Source: Cytobacillus sp. NJ13
Lineage (GTDB): Bacteria; Bacillota; Bacilli; Bacillales; Cytobacillaceae
Direction: 5' to 3'
Length of the DNA stretch: 64,000 nucleotides
Assembly: GCA_030348385.1 (NCBI GenBank)
Contig: JAUCFP010000006.1
Coordinates: 2,662,501-2,726,500, forward strand
Both the position numbers and the translations under genes were made by a program. Under the pieces are notes generated by a model. The model did not search any database, was not told the DNA's origin, and was given only the letters and a program-made list of their open reading frames with translations. The first letter of the stretch is position 1, and each line of letters opens with the position of its first letter. Shown here piece by piece: positions 24,382 to 33,747 of the stretch.

Positions 24382-24909
24382 TTGGAAAGTCTACAAGAAG
24401 TCCATGAAATTCAAGACCTTACAAAGGGACATGTATTATATTTTTTCAAGAATCAGGACCAATATATTTCAAATGTCATTGAATTTGTTCTTTCAGGCTT
24501 AGAACGAAATGAATACTCCATCATTATAGAAAATGACCGAATGACTCCATTGATTAAAAAAAGTTTTTCAGAGAAGCTGAATACTAACTGCCTGGAAAAA
24601 GTAATGTTCGTCAATAATTATGACTTCTATTATGCCAAGGGGGACTTTAGAGTTAATTCTATTTTCGATTATCTTCCGAACTTAATTGAAGGTTATTCAG
24701 AACACAATTTAGCTGTCCGGAGCTGGGCACATGTAGAATGGCGTGACGAACCGGAAGTCAGCAAAAAATTATCGGCATCTGAAAAAGAAGCTGATCTAAT
24801 CGTTGCCAAAACAAAACTTCTATCTGTTTGCGCCTACGATTCAGACAGGGTTAGTAATGAATTAAAAGAAAGTCTTCTATTTTGCCATAACTTTCTTGTA
24901 AATGAATGA
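24382..24909 (+). CDS. MEDS-domain sensory protein (DcmR-like)
   Basis: A 175-residue protein of the MEDS type (methanogen/methylotroph DcmR sensory domain), an RecA-like alpha/beta fold: GHVLYFFKNQDQYISNVIEF, then VLSGLERNEYSIIIEN, and the C-terminal LSVCAYDSDRVSNELKESLL. No DNA-binding or output domain is attached, so it is a stand-alone sensor; in Bacilli such proteins are found near stress and sporulation signalling. Start is TTG at 24382 with GGGGTG 5 bases upstream. Partner unknown. Confidence 0.8.
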   Translation: MESLQEVHEIQDLTKGHVLYFFKNQDQYISNVIEFVLSGLERNEYSIIIENDRMTPLIKKSFSEKLNTNCLEKVMFVNNYDFYYAKGDFRVNSIFDYLPNLIEGYSEHNLAVRSWAHVEWRDEPEVSKKLSASEKEADLIVAKTKLLSVCAYDSDRVSNELKESLLFCHNFLVNE

Positions 24910-24952
24910 GTGAAGAAACAGGAAAAAGCAGACAGGATTTACTGTAAAACAA

Positions 24953-24985
24953 AATTAGTCTCACCTTTAATAAGTGAGACTAATT
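24953..24985 (-). terminator. Terminator after gtrA-like gene
   Basis: Perfect 12-bp stem AATTAGTCTCAC/GTGAGACTAATT with a 9-base loop, followed by TTTTG on the minus strand. Confidence 0.8.
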
Positions 24986-25033
24986 AGCTCCTCCCCCAAA
25001 AACCTGCTCTATTGGCGATTCATGTTAGTTTCA

Positions 25034-25474
25034 CTATTTAGTAAAAACGAGGTATTTTTGCCCGATATAGTTAGTGGATGTGTAAATTCCCGCTCCCAAA
25101 AGAACCGCAAGCTCTTCAGGCGAAACATCATGTCCGAGCAAGGTAAAAGTCTGGATAAACTCTGCAGCCATGCCGCTTATGAAGTAAGAAAGAATATAGC
25201 ATAAAAACAGAATGAAAATGAAGCGCACCCCACTGCTTTGAATGCGGGCCCTGCTCCTGAAGGTGAACGATCTGTTCAGAAAATAGCTGACCGTTGCCCC
25301 CATACTGTTTCCCAAAAATGTAGCAGACCAATACGATAGCCCCGCCAAATCCAGCAGCACAAATATCATAGATAGCCCCACAACTGTATTCACTGTTCCC
25401 ACAAGCAAAAATCGAATAAAGGTATTAGTTCGTTTCAGATAATGTTCCAAAATGAATGTCCGCGTGCTCATCAT
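25034..25474 (-). CDS. GtrA-family membrane protein
   Basis: A 146-residue protein with four transmembrane helices (FIRFLLVGTVNTVVGLSMIFVLL; WSATFLGNSMGATVSYFLNRSFTF; FIFILFLCYILSYFISGMAAEF; VLLGAGIYTSTNYIGQKYLVF). The family carries polyprenyl-linked sugars across the membrane for surface glycosylation. The NRSFTF and N-x-x-x-QKYLVF motifs are typical. Its 5' end overlaps the upstream glycosyltransferase gene by 50 bases, with GGAG 3 bases before ATG-ATG. The pair is the GtrA/GtrB-like unit. Confidence 0.92.
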   Translation of the reverse strand: MMSTRTFILEHYLKRTNTFIRFLLVGTVNTVVGLSMIFVLLDLAGLSYWSATFLGNSMGATVSYFLNRSFTFRSRARIQSSGVRFIFILFLCYILSYFISGMAAEFIQTFTLLGHDVSPEELAVLLGAGIYTSTNYIGQKYLVFTK

Positions 25475-26459
25475 GGTCTCCGTCCGTAATTAAATGGCGG
25501 GAAATCGGCAGATTAAACGCATCTACTTCAATCGAAAATTTAGGTCTGCGTTTCGTTTCTTTATAGATCTTCCCTATATATTCCCCCACCAGGCCAATGG
25601 CTGTCAGCTGAAGCCCCCCCAGCATCCAGATCGAGGCGATTAACGAGGTCCAGCCGGTTTCCGTTTCGCCAAAATAGCGCAATCCTAGAAAGTAGAGGCC
25701 AAATAGAAAGCTGATAAAAAAAGATCCGATCCCCAATGCCAATACCATCCGGATTGGCGTCACGGAAAAAGAAGTAATGCCCTCAAAGGAAAAGGCCAGC
25801 ATTTTTTTCAGCGGATACTTCGTTTCTCCGGCAAGCCGCTCTTTGCGGTCATAGTAAACATTGGCCGTTTTATAGCCCAGCAAGGGCACAATTCCGCGTA
25901 AAAACAGATTGGTTTCCTCATAGCGCTGCAGCTCTTCCACAGCACGCTTGCTCATCAGGCGGAAATCAGCATGATTATAGATAAGATCGACACCCATTTT
26001 CTTCATCAGTTTATAAAATCCCTGTGCCGTGTTTCTTTTGAAAAACGTATCACGGTCCCTCTTTTTTCTTACTCCATAGACAATGTCATATCCTTCGCGG
26101 AATTTCAGGATAAACTCCCGGATTACGGTAATATCATCCTGAAGATCGGCATCGATGGACACCGTACAATCCGAAACCTTTCCTGCAGCTGTTAAGCCCG
26201 CAAGCAGAGCATTCTGATGTCCTGCATTTTTGGCAAGCTTCAGCCCACGCACTTTGGGGTTATTCAGACTCTGCTTATAAATGATCTGCCAGGTCCGGTC
26301 CCTGCTTCCATCATCGACAAACAGAATTTTGCTTTTATCAGAAACAAGATCATCACCCAACAATTCTTCAAGCAGCCCATCCAGCTGATGAATTGTATCC
26401 GGCAGTACCTCCTCTTCGTTATAGCAAGGAACTACGATGGTGAGTACTGGGTTGGTCAT
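25425..26459 (-). CDS. GtrB/YkoT-like polyprenyl-phosphate glycosyltransferase
   Basis: A 344-residue family 2 glycosyltransferase. The GT-A catalytic domain has VVPCYNEEEVLPDTI (N-terminus), FVDDGSRDRTW (about 55), VSIDADLQDD (DxD, about 100), GVRKKRDRDTFFKR and the RLMSKRAVEELQRY segment. Two C-terminal transmembrane helices follow (about 240-265 and 275-300). It should load a sugar onto polyprenyl phosphate at the membrane. ATG at 26459 has CAGGAGG 9 bases upstream. The arrangement with the DUF6044 protein resembles ykoT-ykoS of Bacillus subtilis. Confidence 0.92.
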   Translation of the reverse strand: MTNPVLTIVVPCYNEEEVLPDTIHQLDGLLEELLGDDLVSDKSKILFVDDGSRDRTWQIIYKQSLNNPKVRGLKLAKNAGHQNALLAGLTAAGKVSDCTVSIDADLQDDITVIREFILKFREGYDIVYGVRKKRDRDTFFKRNTAQGFYKLMKKMGVDLIYNHADFRLMSKRAVEELQRYEETNLFLRGIVPLLGYKTANVYYDRKERLAGETKYPLKKMLAFSFEGITSFSVTPIRMVLALGIGSFFISFLFGLYFLGLRYFGETETGWTSLIASIWMLGGLQLTAIGLVGEYIGKIYKETKRRPKFSIEVDAFNLPISRHLITDGDHDEHADIHFGTLSETN

Positions 26460-26475
26460 TCTTAATTCCTCCTGC

Positions 26476-28155
26476 TTATATGGCTTTATAAAGGTAGATT
26501 TTCCACACAGAGCTTTTTGATTCAAAAACCTGCTCAAGCCGAAGCAGATTATCTTCCGCATTGTCGATCGGGACGGATGAAAAAAGATAGGATCCGCCCA
26601 TGGCCTTAAAGGCTTCTGTATTTAACTCAAGATTCTTCAGCCTTTTTTTCGTCCGCTTTTTGAACATATAATGCTTGCCAAGCTCGTCCGTAAAGAGATA
26701 GCATCTTCCGCCCCATTCATCAAAATAAATGCGGAGTGTTTTATTTTTTTCCAGCTCTTTCTCAATGATTTTCCGAAACTGATATTTGTATGTTAAGGGA
26801 TAGAAATTATTATATGAATCCAGCGTGTAGAAGCCATTATACTGGGCAATGGCCGGATGAAGCCCAATGCTTGCCACCCGGTAATCCTCCTGCGGAAGTC
26901 CAATGTATTCTTTAATTGCCGAGAACTGCTCTTCTGCGTAAAATTGCTTGACCGTTGGCTTATCCTGAAAAAGAATTTCCTCGTTAAAAAAAGAAACGGT
27001 CATGACCTGTGCCAGCACAAAAATCGGAACCAGCCGCCTCCAGAACGGTCCATGAGACCATATGATTTTCAGGGTTAGCGCGAAAAGCACATAGATAACC
27101 AGCGGCCTTAAAAAGTGATACCTGGCAAAGTTGAAAGTATCAAGAACATGAAAACGCTCTGTCAGCGGAAGCCAGCCTTTATAAAACCAGAAGGCATACC
27201 ACGCTGATAGGGCAAAGTTAAGAAAGAACAGGAACAAAAACACCTTGTCTTTCTTCCCATTTTTCTGCCTTAGCGTCATAAAAAGGGCTGCAAACATCAG
27301 CGGAAGAATGACCAGAGTATGCATCGAGGCAGCATGGTGGTGCCCCAGAGCAAAGTTCTTGAATGTCAGCCTGACGCAATGCCAGAAAGTGAGCCTCGCA
27401 TGGAAGTACTCATCCCGGCTGTTTGGCTCATCGTCAAAAAGAAAGGAATAAATCAGCCTGTATTCCACGATGAAAAAAATTCCGGTCATATAAAAAATCG
27501 ATAAAAGAAATGCCCAATTCCATGTTTTTTTCCTGATGACGTCCGTCAGCCAGAAGATCCCCATCGCGCTCAAAAAAAAGAAAAATCCAAGAACGATGCT
27601 CGCATATAAAGGCAACAGGGTTAACACAAGGACATTTTTCCAAGACCTTTCCCCCTGCCTGATATTTAAGAAAGCCCACAGTGCAAGCGGCATCCCAAGC
27701 GTGCTCAGCATGCCGGAGGGCCAGAATGGCGTGAAGGCAAAAGCCAGGGCTGTCCCAATTGTAATGGGCGCCCACTTCTCTTCTTTAAGGAAGTGCTTTT
27801 TCAAAAGCAAATACATGCCGATAAAGGCAAATACCCTTGTAATCGTCTGGCTGAGTGCATAGGCAATCATCGTCGGGAAAAGGGCATACAGCCACACAAT
27901 TAAAGTAAATTCAGAGCCAAATGCATTTCGGGACAGATATCCGTTTATAATCTGCGGAATAACAGCATCTATCGGTCCTGTCAGCTGTCCGCTTTCAGCA
28001 AGGACTTTATACCAGGCCAGATTGCTGTCAAGATTATCATGAACGCGGATATGCGCATCTTCACCTAATATGTACAGAGGGGATACAAACAGGACCAGGG
28101 CAACAATGGCCAGAATAAGGAGATTTTTCTCGGCTGTATTTTTTTTCAAAAGCAA
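26476..28155 (-). CDS. DUF6044/YkoS-like polytopic membrane protein
   Basis: A 559-residue protein with about 11-12 transmembrane helices and a C-terminal soluble domain (about 410-559). The first loop holds the Asp-rich segment GEDAHIRVHDNLDSNLAWYK, a GT-C-like membrane glycosyltransferase layout (D near the first external loop). It resembles Bacillus subtilis YkoS, which lies beside the YkoT glycosyltransferase. Likely role: transferring a sugar from the polyprenyl donor to a cell-surface target. TTG start with AGAGGTG 6 bases upstream, then 16 bases to the glycosyltransferase gene. Confidence 0.83.
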   Translation of the reverse strand: MLLKKNTAEKNLLILAIVALVLFVSPLYILGEDAHIRVHDNLDSNLAWYKVLAESGQLTGPIDAVIPQIINGYLSRNAFGSEFTLIVWLYALFPTMIAYALSQTITRVFAFIGMYLLLKKHFLKEEKWAPITIGTALAFAFTPFWPSGMLSTLGMPLALWAFLNIRQGERSWKNVLVLTLLPLYASIVLGFFFFLSAMGIFWLTDVIRKKTWNWAFLLSIFYMTGIFFIVEYRLIYSFLFDDEPNSRDEYFHARLTFWHCVRLTFKNFALGHHHAASMHTLVILPLMFAALFMTLRQKNGKKDKVFLFLFFLNFALSAWYAFWFYKGWLPLTERFHVLDTFNFARYHFLRPLVIYVLFALTLKIIWSHGPFWRRLVPIFVLAQVMTVSFFNEEILFQDKPTVKQFYAEEQFSAIKEYIGLPQEDYRVASIGLHPAIAQYNGFYTLDSYNNFYPLTYKYQFRKIIEKELEKNKTLRIYFDEWGGRCYLFTDELGKHYMFKKRTKKRLKNLELNTEAFKAMGGSYLFSSVPIDNAEDNLLRLEQVFESKSSVWKIYLYKAI

Positions 28156-28279
28156 TCTCTACACCTCTGGGTTCAAGATTATTTACAATTTTAGGGTTCA
28201 CGTACAGGAGCAAAATATTCAGGAAGGGATAATACAACCTTCCGCCTACATAAAAATAGAGTGGAAAGGGGGAATTTTT

Positions 28280-29140
28280 ATGATTAAAAAAGCGGTCATA
28301 CCCGCTGCAGGCCTCGGAACCCGCTTTCTGCCGGCCACAAAGGCACAGCCAAAGGAAATGCTTCCCATTGTCGACAAGCCCGCCATTCAATACATTGTGG
28401 AGGAAGCCATCGCTTCTGGGATTGAAGATATCATCATCATAACCGGGAGAAACAAACGGGCGATTGAAGATCATTTTGATAAGTCGGTTGAAATGGAACT
28501 GCTGCTGCAGAAAAGCGGTAAGCTTGAAATGCTTGAGGAAGTGCGTGAAATAACCAATCTGGCTGATATCCATTATGTCAGGCAAAAGGAGCCGCTCGGA
28601 TTGGGGCACGCCATTTTATGCGCGAGAAAGTTCATTGGCAGGGAGCCGTTTGCCGTCCTCCTTGGCGATGATATTATTGACGGGGAACCTCCTGCCATGC
28701 TGCAAATGATTGAGCAGTATAACCAAACGGGGGCAAGTATCCTCGGATGCAGTGAGGTTCCTCTGTCTGAAGTCAATAAATATGGAATTGTCGGCTATTC
28801 AGAACAGAGGGGCCCATTATATATAGTGGATAGCCTCGTTGAGAAACCTCCTGCTGAAAAAGCGCCTTCTGCCCATGCGATTATTGGCCGCTATATTTTA
28901 ACACCTGCGATCTTTGACATGCTTGAGAACGGAAGCCCGGACAGCAAAGGCGAGCTGCAGCTGACAGATGCCCTTCATGCTTTGCTTCACCGGGAAAAAA
29001 TTTATTCGTATCTGATCCAGGGAAGCCGTTATGATATTGGAGATAAATTCGGCTTTCTTAAAGCCTCGATTGATTATGCCCTGCAAAGACCTGAGCTGAG
29101 GGAAAAGCTTTTACTATACTTAAGGCAAGCTCGCTTATGA
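28280..29140 (+). CDS. galU: UTP-glucose-1-phosphate uridylyltransferase
   Basis: A 286-residue nucleotidyltransferase making UDP-glucose for surface polymers. Signature segments: VIPAAGLGTRFLPATKAQPKEMLP, with VDKPAIQYIVEEA, then GRNKRAIEDHFD, FAVLLGDDII (about 130) and ALLHREKIYSYLIQGSRYDIGDKFGF. ATG at 28280 with GGGGGAA upstream. The start of a longer frame from 28070 lies inside the divergent DUF6044 gene and is not needed. The stop abuts the stop of the convergent galE. Confidence 0.96.
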   Translation: MIKKAVIPAAGLGTRFLPATKAQPKEMLPIVDKPAIQYIVEEAIASGIEDIIIITGRNKRAIEDHFDKSVEMELLLQKSGKLEMLEEVREITNLADIHYVRQKEPLGLGHAILCARKFIGREPFAVLLGDDIIDGEPPAMLQMIEQYNQTGASILGCSEVPLSEVNKYGIVGYSEQRGPLYIVDSLVEKPPAEKAPSAHAIIGRYILTPAIFDMLENGSPDSKGELQLTDALHALLHREKIYSYLIQGSRYDIGDKFGFLKASIDYALQRPELREKLLLYLRQARL

Positions 29141-30127
29141 TTTGTGATATCCGTCAGGATGGGACCTGTGCCAGCTCCAGGCATCTTCGATGATCTGGCG
29201 GATACTTGTTTTTTGCGGCTTCCAGTTCAGCAGTGACCTTGCTTTTTCAGATGAAGCAACCAGTTCTGCCGGGTCTCCAGACCGGCGCGGAGCAATCGTT
29301 ACTTTAAAATATCTGTTTGTTACCTCTGCAGCGGTTTCAATCACTTCTTTTACAGAGATCCCTTTGCTGCCTCCCAGATTAAAGACATTGCTTTCCCCTC
29401 CATCTTCCAGGTAGCGGAGTGCCAGCAGATGGGCGTCAGCCAAATCCTCTACATGAATATAGTCCCTTATGCAGGTACCATCCTTTGTTGGATAGTCATC
29501 ACCAAAAATCGAGACAGATTCTCTTTTTCCAAGTGCCGCCTGCAGGATAATCGGGATCAGGTGCGTCTCATTCTGATGGTCTTCGCCAATTTCCCCTGAA
29601 GCCTTTGCCCCTGCAGCATTAAAATACCGGAGCGACACAAACCTTGCTCCTGATGCCTGCGCCCACCAATGGAGCATCCGTTCAATGGCAAGCTTCGTCT
29701 CGCCATACGGGCTTGCAGGCTTGAGCGGCGCGTCTTCCCGTATAGGCTGGTTTTTCGCCTCACCATATACAGCGGCAGTGGACGAAAACACGAGCCGTTT
29801 AACATTATAAGTTTCCAGAGCTTTTAGCAGGCTAAGAGAGCCAAGTACATTATTATCATAATAACTTAGCGGATCTTTCATCGATTCCCCTACCAGGGAT
29901 GATGCTGCAAAATGGAAGACTGCATCGATCCGCTCACTGGAAAGGACACTATTCAGAAAATCCTGCGATCTTATATCCCCCTCATAGAAAATAGCCTTCG
30001 GATGGACCGCTTGCCTGTGGCCCGCAGCCAAATGATCAACTGCCACTGTTTCATACCCTTTTCGAATAAGAAGGTCTACGATATGTGAACCAATATAACC
30101 TGCTCCTCCTGTAACCAAGATTGCCAT
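29135..30127 (-). CDS. galE: UDP-glucose 4-epimerase
   Basis: A 330-residue extended SDR: NAD-binding TGGAGYIGSHIVD at the start, SSTAAVYGEAK (catalytic Ser region, about 120), catalytic YGETKLAIE (YxxxK, about 148), and SLRYFNAAGA. It interconverts UDP-glucose and UDP-galactose. ATG at 30127 has GGAG 7 bases upstream; the longer open frame up to 30523 is created by the repeat array and is not coding. Stop codons of galE and galU are adjacent on opposite strands (29135-29140). Confidence 0.96.
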   Translation of the reverse strand: MAILVTGGAGYIGSHIVDLLIRKGYETVAVDHLAAGHRQAVHPKAIFYEGDIRSQDFLNSVLSSERIDAVFHFAASSLVGESMKDPLSYYDNNVLGSLSLLKALETYNVKRLVFSSTAAVYGEAKNQPIREDAPLKPASPYGETKLAIERMLHWWAQASGARFVSLRYFNAAGAKASGEIGEDHQNETHLIPIILQAALGKRESVSIFGDDYPTKDGTCIRDYIHVEDLADAHLLALRYLEDGGESNVFNLGGSKGISVKEVIETAAEVTNRYFKVTIAPRRSGDPAELVASSEKARSLLNWKPQKTSIRQIIEDAWSWHRSHPDGYHKS

Positions 30128-30201
30128 TCCATCACTCCTGCATAGGTTTACTTTCTCTTTTCTATATGCAGGTGTGAAGTTGAGTATGATAAAACTGCGG
30201 A

Positions 30202-30972
30202 GTTCGGACTGCTCTGCCCGGATTTCCATTCCTCCTGTCCGAAGTTGCTCCAGGTTCGGACAACACCGCGCGGATTTCTCCTCCTCCTGTCGGAAGTTGC
30301 TCCAAGTTCGGACAACACCGCGCGGATTTCTCCACCTTCTGTCCGAAGTTGCTCCAAGTTCGGACAACACCGCGCGGATTTCCACTCCTCCTGTCCGAAG
30401 TTGCATCAGGTTCGGACTCCACCATGCGGATTTCTCCTCCTTCTGTCCGAAGTTGCTCCAAGTTCGGACAACACCACGCGGATTTCCACTCCTCCTGTCC
30501 GAAGCAGCCCCAGGTTCGGACAATTACCGCGCAAATTTCTCCTTCTCCTGTCCGAACCAGCCCCAGGTTCGGACAACTCCGCGCGGATTTCTCCACTTCC
30601 TGTCCGAAGTGGCTCCAAGTTCGGACAACACCGCGCAAATTTCTCCTCCTCCTGTCCGAAGTTGCTCCAAGTTCGGACTCCACCACGCGGATTTCTCCTC
30701 CTTCTGTCCGAAGTTGCTCCAAGTTCGGACAACACCACGCGGATTTCCACTCCTCCTGTCCGAAGTTGCTCCAAGTTCGGACAACACCACGCGGATTTCC
30801 ATTCCTCCTGTCCGAACTTGCATCAGGTTCGGACAACACCACGCGGATTTCTCCTCCTCCTGTCCGAAGTAGCTCCAAGTTCGGACAACACCACGCGGAT
30901 TTCCACTCCTCCTGTCCGAAGTTGCATCAGGTTCGGACAACACAGCCCGGTTTTCCTCTTTTCCTGTCCGAA
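30202..30972. repeat. Array of fifteen 52-bp repeats with GTTCGGAC/GTCCGAA inverted arms
   Basis: GTTCGGAC occurs at 30202 and then every 52 bases to 30931 (one unit is 53), giving 15 units that differ by a few substitutions. Each unit contains a GC-rich centre (ACACCGCGCGGATTT type) and ends in CTCCTGTCCGAA. At each junction GTCCGAA and TTCGGAC enclose about 11 bases; with inner TTG/CAA the junction is a 25-base imperfect palindrome, giving repeated hairpins. All frames are open because 52 is not a multiple of 3, but no ribosome site, bias or start supports a protein. It lies between galE and the ABC permease gene, which are transcribed in the same direction. Confidence 0.95.
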
Positions 30973-31014
30973 TCAGCACCATGTTTACTCAATTCCCCTC
31001 TCCCTGTCATTTAA

Positions 31015-31041
31015 AAAAGGGCCAGATTGAATCTGGCCCAC
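31015..31041 (-). terminator. Terminator after the first Bce-type operon
   Basis: GGGCCAGATT-G-AATCTGGCCC followed by T6 on the minus strand. Confidence 0.9.
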
Positions 31042-31058
31042 CACAATTCTTATTAAAT

Positions 31059-32921
31059 TTATATCGACGCCTTTATCTGCTTCGTATAGAAAAAGCGCAC
31101 AATAAAGAAGTAAACAACCTGGATGGCAAGGAAAACACTTAGAACAGCGACTGATTCTTTAAACAGGTTAAAGTAGAACAGGTTCGATAACGCTGTCAGG
31201 GCGACAGCACCATGGATAAGAGCGACGAGGATCGGCGCGAAAAACAGAATCATAGTTTGTCTGTTTAAGACTTTTTTCAGCTCTTTCTCAGTTAACCCCA
31301 TCTTGGAAATCGATCTGAATTTTTGTTTATCTTCATCCAGGTCCATGTAGAGCCTGAAGTACAGGAAGCTTCCGGCTGATACGAAAAAGACAATCCCGAT
31401 AAACAGGCCGACAAATAAAATGGGCCCGTAGCCTTTCATAATCTCATATATTTCGTAGTCTACTGCTGTAATTTCATATCTTGGCAGTTCCTTGTAAAGC
31501 TTTTCAGAGGCAGCCATTACCCTTTCTTCTCCATCTGTTGCCTGCCAGGCATAGTAGCTTTCCTGATACTCTGGTTCAGGAAGCTTTTGATAGTCATCAT
31601 CTGATACAACAAAATACGAATCGGTCGCCGGCAGTGCTTTCGAATGAATGACTTCTTTTGGTTTCAAAATTGTTCCGGACGTCAGTGTAATGGTTTCATT
31701 CAGGAGTTCCTTCGTTTGCCCGAAGTTGGTCCCTTCAAACTCCACTGTCATTAATTGTCCGTCTTTTAAGTCAATCGGATCTTCGTCAATGAGCGCGGCA
31801 AAGCGGTTAAAATCGGATTGACTCGCAATTAGAATGGTATCCCCGCCAATTTCAAAGTAGCGTAAAATAGTAAGCTCCGATTCTGATTTAATCTTTTCTT
31901 CCTTTAACGTTTGATTGATAAACTCCACATTCTTCTCTTCATTTTCTTCAGATGTTTTATAGGAAAACGTAGTGGCATTGACATTTTTTATGTTTGAAGT
32001 CAGCACGGTTTGAAATCCGAATAAAGTGCCAATCGCACTGAAGGCAACCGTTGAAACCATGGCCACCATGAAGAATGTCCGCGCATTATCCTTCATGCGA
32101 AAGGCTAAGTCGGAAAACAGCAGCATATTGGTCTTAAACCAGAAAACTCGCTCATTCTTCTTTAATCTTCTAATGATAAACACGCTTAATTGTGTAAATA
32201 ACAAATAAGTGCCTATACAAACAACAATAATGACTGGCACCATTGCAGCTACTACCATCACTCCTTTTGCAAGTAAGGCGACTGCATACCCTGCCCCTAA
32301 TAAAAGGACAGCCAGCACCGTTAAGAGAAGATTCGCTTTTGGCTCACCCTTTGACATTTTATTCGCCTTAATTAATTCAATCAGCTTTTTGCTGCGCAGA
32401 ACATATGTCACAAATAAGGAAATGAAGAAAAATAAAATAATAAAGGAGATAAAAGTGATCAGGATGGCTTTAGCCGGAAAATAAAAAGAAAGCGAACGTT
32501 CAATAATCAGCACATTTTCAGCCAGCAGCAAAATTGCCTTTGCAAACACAAGGCCAAGGACAATTCCGCCGAAGGTTGCCAATAAGCCAATCAGCATATT
32601 CTCCAAGAAGACCATTAGACGGATCTGCTTCATGGACATGCCCTGAATCATTAATAACCCAAACTCTTTCTTCCTGGATTGCAGAAATGAGCTCATCGAA
32701 TATAAAACAAAAAAGAACGAAAACACATAGATAATTCCTGCAGCTGCATTCATTCCCTTCGTAACGGTTGAGTTCATCTGATCCCCGCTTAATGCAGGAT
32801 GATTCGCAAAAATCGAGAAGGTAAAGAAGACCATGACCGTAAATAAACTGCTGAGGAAGTAGGCTGCATACAGCCGTTTGTTGCGTATGACGTTATTAGA
32901 CGCGAACTGACGAAAGGTCAT
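31059..32921 (-). CDS. BceB-type ABC permease, module 1
   Basis: A 620-residue permease with 10 transmembrane helices and a large external domain between helices 7 and 8 (about 300-520), the layout of BceB-type peptide-sensing exporters. FtsX-like segments (SSFLQSRKKEFGLLMIQGMS near 85; RSISKMGLTEKELKK near 560) are present. It binds the antimicrobial peptide and passes the signal to the histidine kinase. ATG at 32921 has GGGAGGGG 6 bases upstream and overlaps the ATPase gene by 26 bases. A terminator follows. Confidence 0.92.
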   Translation of the reverse strand: MTFRQFASNNVIRNKRLYAAYFLSSLFTVMVFFTFSIFANHPALSGDQMNSTVTKGMNAAAGIIYVFSFFFVLYSMSSFLQSRKKEFGLLMIQGMSMKQIRLMVFLENMLIGLLATFGGIVLGLVFAKAILLLAENVLIIERSLSFYFPAKAILITFISFIILFFFISLFVTYVLRSKKLIELIKANKMSKGEPKANLLLTVLAVLLLGAGYAVALLAKGVMVVAAMVPVIIVVCIGTYLLFTQLSVFIIRRLKKNERVFWFKTNMLLFSDLAFRMKDNARTFFMVAMVSTVAFSAIGTLFGFQTVLTSNIKNVNATTFSYKTSEENEEKNVEFINQTLKEEKIKSESELTILRYFEIGGDTILIASQSDFNRFAALIDEDPIDLKDGQLMTVEFEGTNFGQTKELLNETITLTSGTILKPKEVIHSKALPATDSYFVVSDDDYQKLPEPEYQESYYAWQATDGEERVMAASEKLYKELPRYEITAVDYEIYEIMKGYGPILFVGLFIGIVFFVSAGSFLYFRLYMDLDEDKQKFRSISKMGLTEKELKKVLNRQTMILFFAPILVALIHGAVALTALSNLFYFNLFKESVAVLSVFLAIQVVYFFIVRFFYTKQIKASI

Positions 32922-33660
32922 GTGCATCCCCTCCCAGCAGCGAAAGTGTATCGATGATCTTTTGGAAAAAAGCCTGGCGGTTGTCACCGCGGTGAATTTC
33001 CGAGTAGAACTTCCCGTCCCGGATGAAGATAACCCGGTTGCAATAGCTGGCTGCCTGCGCATCATGTGTGACGAGCATCATGGTTGTCTTCTCCGTTTTA
33101 TTAATCGATTCAAGCATCTCCATAACATCCTTGGAAGACTTGGAATCGAGATTTCCTGTTGGTTCATCTGCCAAAAGCAGCTTCGGTGTATGAATCATCG
33201 CTCTTGCCACAGCGGCTCTTTGCGCCTGCCCGCCTGATATTTCATACGTACGTTTTTTCATAATTCCTGTAATCCCCAGTTTTTCAGCGATTTCGTATGC
33301 CTTGTCTTTCATTTCCTTCACTTTTTTCCCGTCTAATGTTAGCGGCAGGACTATATTTTCTTCAACCGTCAAGGTATGAAGCAGATTAAAGTCCTGGAAG
33401 ACAAATCCCAATTCGCGGCGGCGGAATTGAGCCAGCTCCTCTTTTTTTAAGACATGGGGATTTCTTTCATTGATCAGGATTTCCCCTGTGGTCGGTTCAT
33501 CAATGGTGGCAATCATGTTCAGCAGCGTCGTTTTTCCGCTTCCTGATGGACCCATGATTCCAACAAACTCACCTTCATCAATGGTTAAATTAATATCCGT
33601 TAACGCACGATAGGCGATCTTTCCTTCATAGATCTTGCTTACTTGCTTCACTTTTAGCAT
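32896..33660 (-). CDS. BceA-type ABC ATPase, module 1
   Basis: A 254-residue ATPase: Walker A GPSGSGKTT (about 38-46), Q-loop FQDFNLLHTLTVEEN, signature ISGGQAQRAAVARAM (about 140) and Walker B LLLADEPTGNLDSK. It pairs with the BceB-type permease. ATG at 33660 has AAAGGAG 9 bases upstream. Its own promoter should lie in the 87-base gap after the kinase gene, where a TTACA-N4-TGTAA site occurs. Confidence 0.95.
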   Translation of the reverse strand: MLKVKQVSKIYEGKIAYRALTDINLTIDEGEFVGIMGPSGSGKTTLLNMIATIDEPTTGEILINERNPHVLKKEELAQFRRRELGFVFQDFNLLHTLTVEENIVLPLTLDGKKVKEMKDKAYEIAEKLGITGIMKKRTYEISGGQAQRAAVARAMIHTPKLLLADEPTGNLDSKSSKDVMEMLESINKTEKTTMMLVTHDAQAASYCNRVIFIRDGKFYSEIHRGDNRQAFFQKIIDTLSLLGGDAHDLSSVRV

Positions 33661-33747
33661 CACAAGCTCTCCTTTCACATTCAGTTGACTTGTGATCAGT
33701 ATATCTTCTATACTCATTTCAAAAAATCGATTTTTCTTTCACTTACC

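Noticed and set aside
30128..30523. N-terminal extension of GalE
   Set aside because: It runs through the repeat array; the Rossmann start with its own GGAG site is at 30127, the usual family start.
30202..30972. CRISPR array
   Set aside because: There are no unique spacers: the whole 52-bp unit is repeated and no cas gene is nearby.
30162..31030. Long open frames of 120-260 codons on both strands within the 52-bp array
   Set aside because: All six frames are open because of the repeat length and lack of stop triplets. No ribosome site or start context, and the translated products are simple shifts of one another.
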